A stretch of DNA of 64,000 bases from an uncultured Roseobacter sp. (lineage in GTDB: Bacteria > Pseudomonadota > Alphaproteobacteria > Rhodobacterales > Rhodobacteraceae). Under the pieces are notes generated by a model. It was not told the DNA's origin and did no database searches. It saw nothing but the letters and a program-made list of their open reading frames with translations. The position numbers were made by a program, and so were the translations under genes. Of this stretch, positions 1 through 7,855 are shown one piece after another (within the stretch, counting starts at the first letter, position 1; each line of letters opens with the position of its first letter). The DNA lies in the NCBI RefSeq assembly GCF_947496515.1, contig NZ_CANMDB010000011.1, positions 1 through 64,000 of the forward strand, written 5' to 3'.

Positions 1-309
1 GAGCTTGAGTTGAACAAGGCCGCGCTCGAAGAAAAGCTGCAAAATCAGGGGCAACCACGCCGGTCGTTCGAGGAGGCGCTCGAACACACCCTGAAATTCC
101 TCGCAAACCCCTGGAAAGCCTGGGAAAAAGGCAGCTTCGAACTACGCCGATCTATTCTCAAACTGGTGCTCACAGCCCCCCTTCACTACCACCGAAATGA
201 GGGACCTCGAACACCAGAAATAGCGTTTCCGTTCAATGCCTTAGCGGAAAATTATGCTGAAAAATCAAATATGGTGCCCCCACACGGACTCGAACCGCGG
301 ACCTACTGA
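1..309 (+). CDS. Serine recombinase, C-terminal fragment (5' end outside window)
   Basis: The frame is open from the first base, so only the C-terminal ~102 residues are seen. The segment 'FLANPWKAWEKG' followed by 'SFELRRSILKL', 'YHRNEGPRTPEI' and 'FPFNAL' resembles the tail of large serine recombinases ('recombinase family protein') common in Rhodobacteraceae genomic islands; the catalytic resolvase domain would lie upstream. The last dozen codons (from about 271) and the stop at 307-309 are supplied by the antisense strand of the tRNA-Thr gene, which suggests the element inserted at the 3' end of that tRNA. The assignment rests on recalled family similarity, not on catalytic residues. A phage or island integrase of another type cannot be fully excluded. 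Confidence 0.7.
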   Translation, partial: ELELNKAALEEKLQNQGQPRRSFEEALEHTLKFLANPWKAWEKGSFELRRSILKLVLTAPLHYHRNEGPRTPEIAFPFNALAENYAEKSNMVPPHGLEPRTY

Positions 310-347
310 TTACAAATCAGTTGCTCTACCAGCTGAGCTATAGGGGC
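272..347 (-). tRNA. tRNA-Thr (anticodon UGU)
   Basis: The minus strand folds into a full cloverleaf. The acceptor stem starts GCCCCTA and pairs with TGGGGGC, the D-arm contains AGCTCAGCTGGTAGAGC, the anticodon stem ACTGA/TCAGT encloses loop TTTGTAA, and the T-arm contains GGTTCGAGTCC. The anticodon TGT (complement of 312-314) reads ACA, threonine. CCA is encoded at 274-272. The 3' half overlaps the end of the recombinase frame on the other strand, the usual geometry of an integrative element using a tRNA 3' end as attachment site. Confidence 0.96.
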
Positions 348-471
348 ACGACGCGTGATTTAGTGAGTTTGGAGGCGCCGCGCAAGAGGGGAAATGTGCC
401 TGCGATTGGGTTTGAATACCGCGCACCGCCACGCTAGCGTGCGCCAATTAAACCCTATCCGGCGGAGCATC

Positions 472-1347
472 ATGAAGCTGGTTTTCCACGCAGGCGCGCA
501 TCTTACCGAAGAAGACCGCCTTCTGAAATCGCTGTCGAACAACCGGGATGCCTTTGCGGAGCGTGGCGTGGATGTGCCAGACACCGATAGCTACCGGGAG
601 CTGATCGGGCTGGCGATGCAGACGATGGAGGTCAGCGAACTGGCCGAGGATGCGCCCTTGGTGCTGCAGAATGCGATCCGCAACCTGCCGGAGGCGCGCC
701 GCATGGTGCTGTCGGACGTGAATTTCATCGGCGGCGCCAGGATGATGGTCAAGCAGGGGGTGATCTACCCCGATGCAGAGGAGCGGTTGGCGGCGCTGAT
801 GCAGATGTTCCAGCCGGTGGATGCAGAGATTTTCATTGGCCTGCGTAACCCCGCGACATTTCTGCCGGCGGCGTACGCCCGCAGTCCCAGCGGTCAGGGC
901 CGCGAGGTTCTGGGTAGAACGGAAGTCCGGCAGGTCCGCTGGTCAGAATTGATTGAGCGGATCCAGAAAGCGCTGCCAGATGTTGCCATCACGTTATGGT
1001 GCAACGAGGACGCCCCGCTGATCTGGCCTGCGCTGATCCGCACGATGGTGGGGCTGGGCGAGGAGGTTCCGATCACCGGTTCCTACGCGCTGCTGGAAGA
1101 GATCATGCAGCCTGAGGGTATTTCGCATTTTCGCGCGTATCTGGAGCAGAACCCCGATCTGGACGAGCTGCAGATCCGGCGCGCGAGCATGGCGTTTCTG
1201 GACCGTTACGCCGCGTCCGACGCCATCGAGGAAGAGATCGACATGCCGGGCTGGACCGACGCCCTGATCGAAGAGTTGAGCGGGATCTACGACCGGGATG
1301 TGCTGGCGCTGGCAGAAACACCGGGGGTGCGGGTGCTGCTGCCTTGA
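472..1347 (+). CDS. Sulfotransferase-like protein with degenerate P-loop
   Basis: A 291-residue soluble protein with no signal peptide. The start at 472 follows a GGCGGAG ribosome site; an upstream in-frame start at 394 adds a compositionally odd tail and was not chosen. The N-terminus 'KLVFHAGAH' followed by a helix and 'AFAERGVDVP' parallels the opening of roseobacterial sulfotransferases ('HIGAHKTGTT...' then '...RDALAARGV'), but the PAPS-binding GT(T/S) residues are replaced by LTEED. 'IFIGLRNPATFLPAAYA' near residue 125 resembles the second, 3'-phosphate-binding block. It is therefore probably a fold relative that has lost PAPS binding or binds something else. Function unknown. It stands alone between the tRNA and a convergent oxidoreductase. 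Confidence 0.6.
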   Translation: MKLVFHAGAHLTEEDRLLKSLSNNRDAFAERGVDVPDTDSYRELIGLAMQTMEVSELAEDAPLVLQNAIRNLPEARRMVLSDVNFIGGARMMVKQGVIYPDAEERLAALMQMFQPVDAEIFIGLRNPATFLPAAYARSPSGQGREVLGRTEVRQVRWSELIERIQKALPDVAITLWCNEDAPLIWPALIRTMVGLGEEVPITGSYALLEEIMQPEGISHFRAYLEQNPDLDELQIRRASMAFLDRYAASDAIEEEIDMPGWTDALIEELSGIYDRDVLALAETPGVRVLLP

Positions 1348-1363
1348 GCCGCGGCCGGATCGC

Positions 1364-2458
1364 TCAGAGGTGGACGGTTTCGCCGGTGCGGGCGGCTTCT
1401 TGCGCCGCCATGCCCATCCGCACGGCCCAGAGCCCGTCGTCAAAGCTGACCTCGGGGGCCTGCCTGGTGCCACGCACGACCTCCAGAAACCGCTGGTGCT
1501 GGTAAAAGGTGGAGCCATTGTGATCGCCTGCTTCCAGCAACGTCGGATCCACGGGGATCGGCTCTGACCGGGGGGCTTTGGGCGCGCGGGGGCTGATCTC
1601 CAGCAGCGGGGTCGGCGCGGGGCCGAGATCCGCGGGCCAGAAACGACCCGGGCCCGGCACGAATGCCTCGATCTTGCCCTGAGGCCCGAGGGCCGCGATC
1701 ACCTCCTGATAGCGCGCACCTTCGGCGAACATGCACAGCTCCAGCATGGCGCGCGTGCCGCCCTCGAAGTCCACGATGACAAAGCCGTTGTCCAGGATGT
1801 CCGGTGCAGCACCGTCGTAGCGTTCATCCATGTGGTTCACGGATTGCGCGGCACTGGCCATGATCCGCAGTGGGCGCGTACCGATGATCAGCCGCATCAA
1901 GTCAAAGAAATGGCAGCATTTCTCGACGAAGGTGCCGCCGGTGCCCGCGTTGAACCGGTTCCAGTCACCGACTTTGGGCAGGAACGGAAAGCGATGCTCG
2001 CGGATGCTGAGCATACGGATGCCGCCGGTGACCTCTGCCGCCTGATCCAGCAGGGCGGCGATCGGCGGCATATAGCGGTACTCCATGGCGACCCAGATGG
2101 GCGCGGGATAGCTGGCGGCGATCTGTGTCAGCGGTGCGATGTCCGCAGGATCCGTCAGCAGGGGTTTCTCCATCAGCAGGGGCAGGGCGCGGGTTGCGGC
2201 AATCTCGGTCAGCTGCGCCGCGTGGCAGTGGTTTGGGCTGGAGACCACCAGACAGTCGAGCGCCGGATGCGCCAGCAACTCGGACACGGAGCCCACGAAG
2301 GCAGCACCCGGTGCGAGCGCCGCAGCGGCGGCGCGCATGCCCGCGTCAGGCTCGAGGATCACGGCGATCTCTGTCCCTGGCAGCAAGGCAATATTGCGAA
2401 TATGCTCTTGCCCCATCATCCCGCAGCCGATCAGCCCGTAGCGCGTAGTCTTGGTCAT
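1364..2458 (-). CDS. Gfo/Idh/MocA family NAD(P)-dependent oxidoreductase
   Basis: A 364-residue cytoplasmic dehydrogenase. The N-terminal Rossmann fold has GLIGCGMMG at residues 8-16, the family EKP motif is at 97-99 and EYRY at 126-129. The catalytic region has GGTFVEKCCHFFD with H183 and D186 in the expected spacing. The family oxidises or reduces hydroxyl groups of sugars, inositols and related polyols; the substrate here cannot be read from sequence. It starts 9 bases after the GntR gene on the same strand, with an AGGAAG ribosome site, so the two form one transcript. The divergent TRAP locus is the likely functional partner. Confidence 0.9.
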   Translation of the reverse strand: MTKTTRYGLIGCGMMGQEHIRNIALLPGTEIAVILEPDAGMRAAAAALAPGAAFVGSVSELLAHPALDCLVVSSPNHCHAAQLTEIAATRALPLLMEKPLLTDPADIAPLTQIAASYPAPIWVAMEYRYMPPIAALLDQAAEVTGGIRMLSIREHRFPFLPKVGDWNRFNAGTGGTFVEKCCHFFDLMRLIIGTRPLRIMASAAQSVNHMDERYDGAAPDILDNGFVIVDFEGGTRAMLELCMFAEGARYQEVIAALGPQGKIEAFVPGPGRFWPADLGPAPTPLLEISPRAPKAPRSEPIPVDPTLLEAGDHNGSTFYQHQRFLEVVRGTRQAPEVSFDDGLWAVRMGMAAQEAARTGETVHL

Positions 2459-2467
2459 CGTTCTTCC

Positions 2468-3175
2468 TTACCTCAACCGCTGGACGTAGACGGATTTTTC
2501 CGTATCGAACCATGTGCGGGAATATTCAACAGGGATCGGATCGGCGGCCCAGCTGAAGCGTTCGATATAACCGCAGGGGGTGCCGGGCGCGCCGAAATCC
2601 GCGGGCGTCCATCGGGGCAACCGGCCGATGCTCACGCGATCCTCGGCGCGGGTGATCCAGAAATTCAGGTGTTTGAAATAGGTCTGGTAGAGCGACTCGC
2701 TGATGCTCTGGGTGTCGAGCGCGCCCGCGCCCGCATCGAGCCAGATCTCCTCTACTGCGATTGGTACATCGTTGAGCGCCCTGCGGCGGCGGATGCGCGT
2801 GGCGGTTTGATGGGTCCCGAAGCTGGGCAGATCGGCGGGTTTGTCCATGGCCGTGACGCTCAGCACTTCTGCCGTGGGCAGGCCCCCGCCGTCGAGAAGC
2901 TCCAGCCGGAACATCGCGTAGACACCGGTCGGCTTTGAGGGTTGGCGCACGTAGTTGCCCGAGCCCTGAACGCGGGTCAGAAGACCCTGCCGGGTGAGCT
3001 CTGCCAGAGCTTTGCGCAGCGTGCCGATGGAGGTGCCCATGCGCGCGGCCATCTGCCTCTCCGGCGGCAGGCGTTCGCCGTCGAGCAACCTGCCTGCGTC
3101 GATGTCGCGGATGAGAAGCTCGCTCAACTGGATGTATTTCGGCAGCGCAGCGCTGCGGTCGGGTGGATGGGTCAT
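2468..3175 (-). CDS. GntR family transcriptional regulator (HutC/UTRA type)
   Basis: 235 residues. The winged helix-turn-helix spans about 12-80, with the GntR signature 'GERLPPERQMAARMG' and 'TLRKALAELTRQGLL'. The rest resembles a UTRA effector domain, which in this family binds small-molecule inducers. It is first in a minus-strand pair with the oxidoreductase and is divergent from the monooxygenase/TRAP operon. The 102-base gap holds a perfect 14-base palindrome (3190-3203), a plausible operator for both directions. The effector is inferred, not known, to be the TRAP substrate or a breakdown product. Confidence 0.9.
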   Translation of the reverse strand: MTHPPDRSAALPKYIQLSELLIRDIDAGRLLDGERLPPERQMAARMGTSIGTLRKALAELTRQGLLTRVQGSGNYVRQPSKPTGVYAMFRLELLDGGGLPTAEVLSVTAMDKPADLPSFGTHQTATRIRRRRALNDVPIAVEEIWLDAGAGALDTQSISESLYQTYFKHLNFWITRAEDRVSIGRLPRWTPADFGAPGTPCGYIERFSWAADPIPVEYSRTWFDTEKSVYVQRLR

Positions 3176-3189
3176 GTGGCGCCCGGGCG

Positions 3190-3203
3190 TTACCCATGGG
3201 TAA
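3190..3203. promoter_or_regulatory. Perfect palindrome in divergent promoter region (candidate GntR operator)
   Basis: TTACCCATGGGTAA is a perfect 14-base inverted repeat in the gap between gntR and the monooxygenase gene. Just downstream lie the AT-rich TTGATAC (3204-3210) and TATCAT (3221-3226), with TGATA and TATCA facing each other. Position and symmetry suit a regulator site, but the sequence does not match a GntR consensus I can name. Confidence 0.4.
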
Positions 3204-3277
3204 TTGATACACTATTGATCTATCATCTTGCGGGCGCTACACAAGGGCCAAACCGACATGCCGTCAAAAGGAAATCC

Positions 3278-4432
3278 ATGACCGTCGTTCCCGTTACCTC
3301 CGCCGATCTCGACGCGGCTGAAATCTCCTGGTTTGCTGCGCTATGCTCGGATGACTACCAGTTCCTGGGCGTCCCTGACGGTGCGCTACGCTCAAGCTGG
3401 GCGCATTGCTCGGACATCGTGAAAACCGCCGAAGCGCAGGGCTTTCGCAACATCCTGTGCCCGTCGTCCTATCAGGTGGGGCAGGACACGCTGAGCTTTG
3501 TGGCGGGCTGTGCGCCCGTGACGGAAAAGATCAACCTGCTGGCCGCCGTGCGCTGCGGTGAGATGCAGCCCATCATGCTGGCGCGGACGCTGGCGACGCT
3601 GGATCACATGCTGGAGGGTCGGCTGACGGTGAACATCATCAGCTCCGACTTTCCGGGCGAAAAGGCCGAGAGCGGCTACCGCTACCAGCGCTCCCGCGAG
3701 GTGGTGGAGATCCTGAAACAGGCCTGGACCCGGGATGAGATCAACTACGAGGGCGAGGTCTACAATTTCACAGGGCTGACAACGGATCCCGCGAAACCCT
3801 ATCAGACGGGCGGGCCGCTTTTGTATTTCGGGGGGTATTCGCCCGCGGCCCTCGACCTGTGTGCCGAGCATTGCGATGTCTACCTGATGTGGCCCGAGCC
3901 CAAGGAGCAGATCGCGGGCCGGATGCAGGCGGTGCACGAACGCGCTGCGGAAAAGGGCCGGACGCTCGATTACGGGCTGCGCGTCCATATGATCGTGCGC
4001 GACACCGAGGCCGAGGCCAAGGAATACGCGGACTACATCGTGTCCAAGCTGGACGACGAACACGGGCGCAAGATCCGCGAACGCGCGCTGGATGCGACCT
4101 CGCTCGGCGTGTCGCACCAGGCCAAGAACCGCGATGTGGCGGATGAGTTCGGCTATATCGAGCCGCATCTGTGGACGGGGGTGGGTCGTGCCCGGTCCGG
4201 CTGTGGTGCGGCGCTGGTGGGCTCCGCCGATCAGGTGTTGTCGGAGATCGAGGCCTACCAGAAAATGGGCATTCGCACCTTCATCTTCTCGGGTTACCCG
4301 CATGTGGACGAGGCCGAGCATTTCGGGCGGCTGGTGATGCCGCATCTCAAGACCTGCTCGCTGCCACATGCCTACGGACGCGTACCCGAACATGCGCCCG
4401 CAACGCCGCTTGCCGCCGGAGACCGCCGCTGA
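3278..4432 (+). CDS. LLM class flavin-dependent monooxygenase (SsuD-like)
   Basis: A 384-residue protein of the bacterial luciferase-like family, closest in feel to alkanesulfonate monooxygenases: 'MLARTLATLDHMLEGRLTVNIISS' matches the SsuD core, followed by 'YQRSREVVEILKQAW' and 'GPLLYFGGYSPAA'. These enzymes use FMNH2 and O2 to cleave C-S bonds or oxygenate small substrates. A flavin reductase that could supply FMNH2 is two genes downstream. The start at 3278 was chosen because the conserved N-terminus begins there; the longer frame reads back through the regulator. The stop overlaps the next ATG (4430-4434). The real substrate is unknown. Confidence 0.88.
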   Translation: MTVVPVTSADLDAAEISWFAALCSDDYQFLGVPDGALRSSWAHCSDIVKTAEAQGFRNILCPSSYQVGQDTLSFVAGCAPVTEKINLLAAVRCGEMQPIMLARTLATLDHMLEGRLTVNIISSDFPGEKAESGYRYQRSREVVEILKQAWTRDEINYEGEVYNFTGLTTDPAKPYQTGGPLLYFGGYSPAALDLCAEHCDVYLMWPEPKEQIAGRMQAVHERAAEKGRTLDYGLRVHMIVRDTEAEAKEYADYIVSKLDDEHGRKIRERALDATSLGVSHQAKNRDVADEFGYIEPHLWTGVGRARSGCGAALVGSADQVLSEIEAYQKMGIRTFIFSGYPHVDEAEHFGRLVMPHLKTCSLPHAYGRVPEHAPATPLAAGDRR

Positions 4433-5322
4433 TGGACCGCATAGACCTTTCCGATACGATGAGTTTCAGCCGCATCGTCTACGGCATGTGGCGGCTGGCC
4501 GAGGACAGCGATACCTCGCCCGCGCATGTGCGCGCCAAGATCGACGCCTGCCTTGCCCAGGGCATCACCACGATGGATCAGGCCGATATCTACGGTGGCT
4601 ATGTGGCCGAAGAGTTGCTGGGGGCTGCGCTGAAGCAGAGCCCGGGCCTGCGGGATGAGCTGGAGATCGTGACCAAATGCGATATCGTCGCGCCCATCGG
4701 CAAATATGCCAAGGCGCGGGTCAAGCATTATGACACCTCCGCTGCGCATATCGAGGCCAGCGTCGAGGCCTCACTGAGTTACATGGGGATCGAGCAGATC
4801 GACCTGCTGCTCATCCACCGGCCAGACCCGCTGATGAACGCAGCGGAGACGGGCGCGGCGCTCGACGGTCTGATCGACAGCGGCAAGATCCGGGCGGCGG
4901 GCGTGTCGAATTTCCGCCCCTGGGACTGGGATCTGCTGCAATCGGCGATGCGGCACCGGCTGGTGACGAACCAGATCGAACTGAGCCTTGCGGCGCGCGA
5001 CAGTTTCACCAACGGCGATCTGGCGCATCTACAGCAGCATGGCGTTCGCCCAATGGCCTGGTCACCTCTGGGGGGCGGCAGTCTGATGACGGAAGACAGC
5101 GCTCTGGGCCGACAGATTGCCGCCATTGCGACCGCTCAAGGTGTGGATCCGGCCGCCGTTGCCGTCGCCTGGTTGCTGGCGCATCCCGTGGGGATCCTGC
5201 CCGTCATGGGCACCAATACCCTGTCGCGGATTGCCAAGTTCTCGGACGCGCTATCTGTCGAGATGGATAGGCAGACTTGGTTCGAGCTTTTTGAGGCGGC
5301 GAACGGACAGGAGGTGCCATGA
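4432..5322 (+). CDS. Aldo/keto reductase
   Basis: A 296-residue (alpha/beta)8 NAD(P)H oxidoreductase with the complete catalytic tetrad: D49 and Y54 in 'DQADIYGG', K82 in 'IVTKCDI', H129 in 'LLLIHRPDP'. It resembles the YdhF-type subgroup of single-domain reductases. The start overlaps the monooxygenase stop (TGATG) and the stop overlaps the flavin reductase start, so it is translated from the same operon. It may reduce an aldehyde released by the monooxygenase; that is inference from context. Confidence 0.9.
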   Translation: MDRIDLSDTMSFSRIVYGMWRLAEDSDTSPAHVRAKIDACLAQGITTMDQADIYGGYVAEELLGAALKQSPGLRDELEIVTKCDIVAPIGKYAKARVKHYDTSAAHIEASVEASLSYMGIEQIDLLLIHRPDPLMNAAETGAALDGLIDSGKIRAAGVSNFRPWDWDLLQSAMRHRLVTNQIELSLAARDSFTNGDLAHLQQHGVRPMAWSPLGGGSLMTEDSALGRQIAAIATAQGVDPAAVAVAWLLAHPVGILPVMGTNTLSRIAKFSDALSVEMDRQTWFELFEAANGQEVP

Positions 5323-5846
5323 TGGCAGATGGATCGCAGTACATGACACAGCTCACGAGCTTTGCACCCGGGCCCGACACGCAGCGCGAGTTTCGCACCG
5401 CTCTCGGCCAGTTCGCCACCGGCGTGACGGTGATCACCGCGGGCACGCCGCAGGGACCCATTGGCATGACGGCGAATTCCTTTTCCAGCATCTCCATGGA
5501 TCCGCCGCTGGTGATGTGGAGCCCGGCCAAATCCTCGCGCCGCTACGCGCCTTTTGCCCAAGCCACGCATTTTGCCGTCCATGTGATGGGGATGGCGCAG
5601 GAGGGGATCGCCATGCGGTTTGCCAAGGCGGGCGATGCGTTTGACGGCCTCGACGTGACGCTGAACGCCCATGGCGTGCCGCTGCTGGACGGCTGTCTGG
5701 CGCGGTTCGAATGCAGCACGCACCGGATCGTGGATGCGGGGGATCACGCGATCATCCTGGGTCTCGTCGGCTGCGTGGCGCAGCGGTCGGGGGATCCGCT
5801 GGTTTTTTGCCAGGGCGCTTTCAGAGCGTTTGACAAAGAGGCCTAA
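5319..5846 (+). CDS. Flavin reductase (FMN reductase domain, HpaC-like)
   Basis: A 175-residue flavin reductase-domain protein: 'FRTALGQFATGVTVIT', 'GMTANSFSSISMDPPLV' and the closing 'PLVFCQGAFRAF' are family hallmarks. It supplies reduced flavin to two-component monooxygenases, here most simply the LLM enzyme encoded 0.9 kb upstream. Its ATG overlaps the aldo/keto reductase stop, after a GGAGG ribosome site. The following 80-base gap contains short GC hairpins (for example CCCGG..CCGGG near 5890-5910) before the transporter genes. Confidence 0.9.
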   Translation: MMADGSQYMTQLTSFAPGPDTQREFRTALGQFATGVTVITAGTPQGPIGMTANSFSSISMDPPLVMWSPAKSSRRYAPFAQATHFAVHVMGMAQEGIAMRFAKAGDAFDGLDVTLNAHGVPLLDGCLARFECSTHRIVDAGDHAIILGLVGCVAQRSGDPLVFCQGAFRAFDKEA

Positions 5847-5926
5847 AAGGCCAACGAATGAAGCGCGCGGGGAAAACCCGCACGCCGTGACCCGGAATAC
5901 CCGGGCACAAGGGAGGAGGCTCCGTA

Positions 5927-6517
5927 ATGGGAGCATTGCTGGCGGTCATGGTGCCGCTACGCCTGGTCAACGAGACCGCGCTCGCCATTGGGCGTGCCAT
6001 TGGCATTGTTGCGGTTGCCGCCATGGTGTTGGCCATCCTGATCCAAGTTTTCTACCGCTATGTGCTCAACAGTGCGCTGCCCTGGCCCGATGAGGCCGCG
6101 CGCTTTTGCATGATGTGGATGACCGGCATGATGGCGCCGATTGCCTTTCGGCGCGGCGGCTTCGTGGCCATCGACACGCTGGTGCGGCTGCTGCCGGTGC
6201 GGATTGGCGCACTGCTGTCGCTGGCATTGCTGTTCGTGAGCCTCGGGGTGCTGGCTGTCGCGGTGCAGATCGGCTGGTCGGAAGTCACGGGGTTTGCGGG
6301 CCGCTTTGCGACAGCGTCGCTGTATTTGCCCACGGATCTGAGCTTTGAGAGCTGGTTCCGGGTGCCACGATCGTGGATGATGGCGTCGCTTCTCTACGGC
6401 ATCATCGTGCTGATTTCGGTCAATATCGAGCTGATCCTGCGGTCCATCGTCAAGATGATGGGAGGCGCAGACCGCCTGCCGCCGATCACGCTCGAAGAGC
6501 AGTTGGGGGCGGAATAG
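5927..6517 (+). CDS. TRAP transporter small permease (DctQ family)
   Basis: A 196-residue membrane protein with about four hydrophobic segments, the DctQ layout. 'FYRYVLNSALPWPDEAARFCMMWMTGMM' near 40-70 is the conserved 'P(W)xxE..R..F.W' core. It helps the large permease in sodium-driven uptake with a periplasmic binding protein. A strong GGGAGGAGG ribosome site precedes the start. Its stop abuts the ATG of the large permease at 6518. Confidence 0.93.
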   Translation: MGALLAVMVPLRLVNETALAIGRAIGIVAVAAMVLAILIQVFYRYVLNSALPWPDEAARFCMMWMTGMMAPIAFRRGGFVAIDTLVRLLPVRIGALLSLALLFVSLGVLAVAVQIGWSEVTGFAGRFATASLYLPTDLSFESWFRVPRSWMMASLLYGIIVLISVNIELILRSIVKMMGGADRLPPITLEEQLGAE

Positions 6518-7807
6518 ATGCTGGTCTGGTTTCTGCCGCTGTTTCTGGTCTTTCTGATGATCGGCCTGCCGGTGTTCTTTGGTCTGCTCGCCGCCCCCGG
6601 TATCCTGTTGTGGCTGGCCGGGCAGGAGCGGGATATTACGCTGCTCTACCGCAATGTCTACAACGGGATGGACAGCTTTCCGCTGATGGCCATTCCGTTC
6701 TTCATGCTGGCCGGTGAGCTGATGAACCGCGGTGGCATCACCATGCGGCTGGTGGAATTCAGCCAGGCGATGATGGGGCATTTCCGCGGCGGGCTGGCGC
6801 ATGTGAATATCCTGTCCTCGATGCTCTTTGCGGGGCTGTCGGGCTCGGCGGTGGCGGATACTTCTGCGCTTGGGTCTATGCTGATCCCGGCGATGGAAAA
6901 GCAGGGCTACACCCGGAAATTTGCCGCCGCGATCACCGCGGCCAGTTCGGTGATCGGGCCCATCATTCCGCCGTCGGGGATCATGATCATCTACGCCTAT
7001 GTGATGGGCGAGAGTGTTGCCGCGCTCTTTCTGGCGGGGATCGTGCCGGGTGTGCTGGTGGGGGCGGGCCTGATGCTGATGGTCAAGCTGCAGGCGGACA
7101 AGTACGACTTTCCCGTCGCCACCAAGAAGCACACATGGGGCGAGCGGGGGCAGGCGAGCCTCAAGGCTTTCTTTCCGCTGATGACCCCGGTGATCATCCT
7201 CGGCGGCATCCTCGCAGGGGTCTTCACGCCCACAGAGGCCGCCGCGGTCGCGGTGGCCTATGCGCTGATCATCGGGCTTTTCGTGATGCGGACGCTGCGG
7301 ATCGCTGACTTGCCGGATGTACTGAGCCGGGCGGGGATCACCTCTGCGGTGGTGCTTCTGCTGGTGGGGGCCGCGATGGCCTTCAAGACCGTGGTCAGCC
7401 TCAGCCACGCGCCCGAAGCCATGGCGGAATTCGTGCTGGCGCTGACCAGCAACCCGCTGATCCTGCTGTTCCTGATCAACCTGCTGCTTTTCGTGGTCGG
7501 CATGTTTCTCGACGCGGGACCCGCGATCATCATCCTGGGGCCTATTCTGGGGCCGATCTTTGTCAGCCTCGGGGTCGATCCGATCCACTTTGCCATCATC
7601 ATGAGCGTGAACCTGACGGTGGGGCTGGCCACGCCGCCCATGGGGCTGGTGCTCTTCGTGGCCTCCTCCGTCTCGGGCGAGCGGGTGGAGACGATCTCCA
7701 AGGCCATTCTGCCGTTTCTGGCGGTCGAGATCGTGGTGATATTCCTGATCACCTATATCCCGGCCATTTCCATGACGATCCCGCGCCTGACGGGATTTGC
7801 AAACTAA
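6518..7807 (+). CDS. TRAP transporter large permease (DctM family)
   Basis: A 429-residue polytopic membrane protein with features of the DctM family: 'SGSAVADTSALGSMLIPAM', 'FAAAITAASSVIGPIIPPSG' and 'MFLDAGPAIIILGPI'. It forms the ion-coupled translocation channel with DctQ. The gene starts directly at the end of the small subunit and is followed by the binding-protein gene after 48 bases, giving a Q-M-P order. Confidence 0.95.
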   Translation: MLVWFLPLFLVFLMIGLPVFFGLLAAPGILLWLAGQERDITLLYRNVYNGMDSFPLMAIPFFMLAGELMNRGGITMRLVEFSQAMMGHFRGGLAHVNILSSMLFAGLSGSAVADTSALGSMLIPAMEKQGYTRKFAAAITAASSVIGPIIPPSGIMIIYAYVMGESVAALFLAGIVPGVLVGAGLMLMVKLQADKYDFPVATKKHTWGERGQASLKAFFPLMTPVIILGGILAGVFTPTEAAAVAVAYALIIGLFVMRTLRIADLPDVLSRAGITSAVVLLLVGAAMAFKTVVSLSHAPEAMAEFVLALTSNPLILLFLINLLLFVVGMFLDAGPAIIILGPILGPIFVSLGVDPIHFAIIMSVNLTVGLATPPMGLVLFVASSVSGERVETISKAILPFLAVEIVVIFLITYIPAISMTIPRLTGFAN

Positions 7808-7855
7808 CCACACCACTTTTGCAAACTGACGAGACCATCCAATGGGAGGAAAGAA

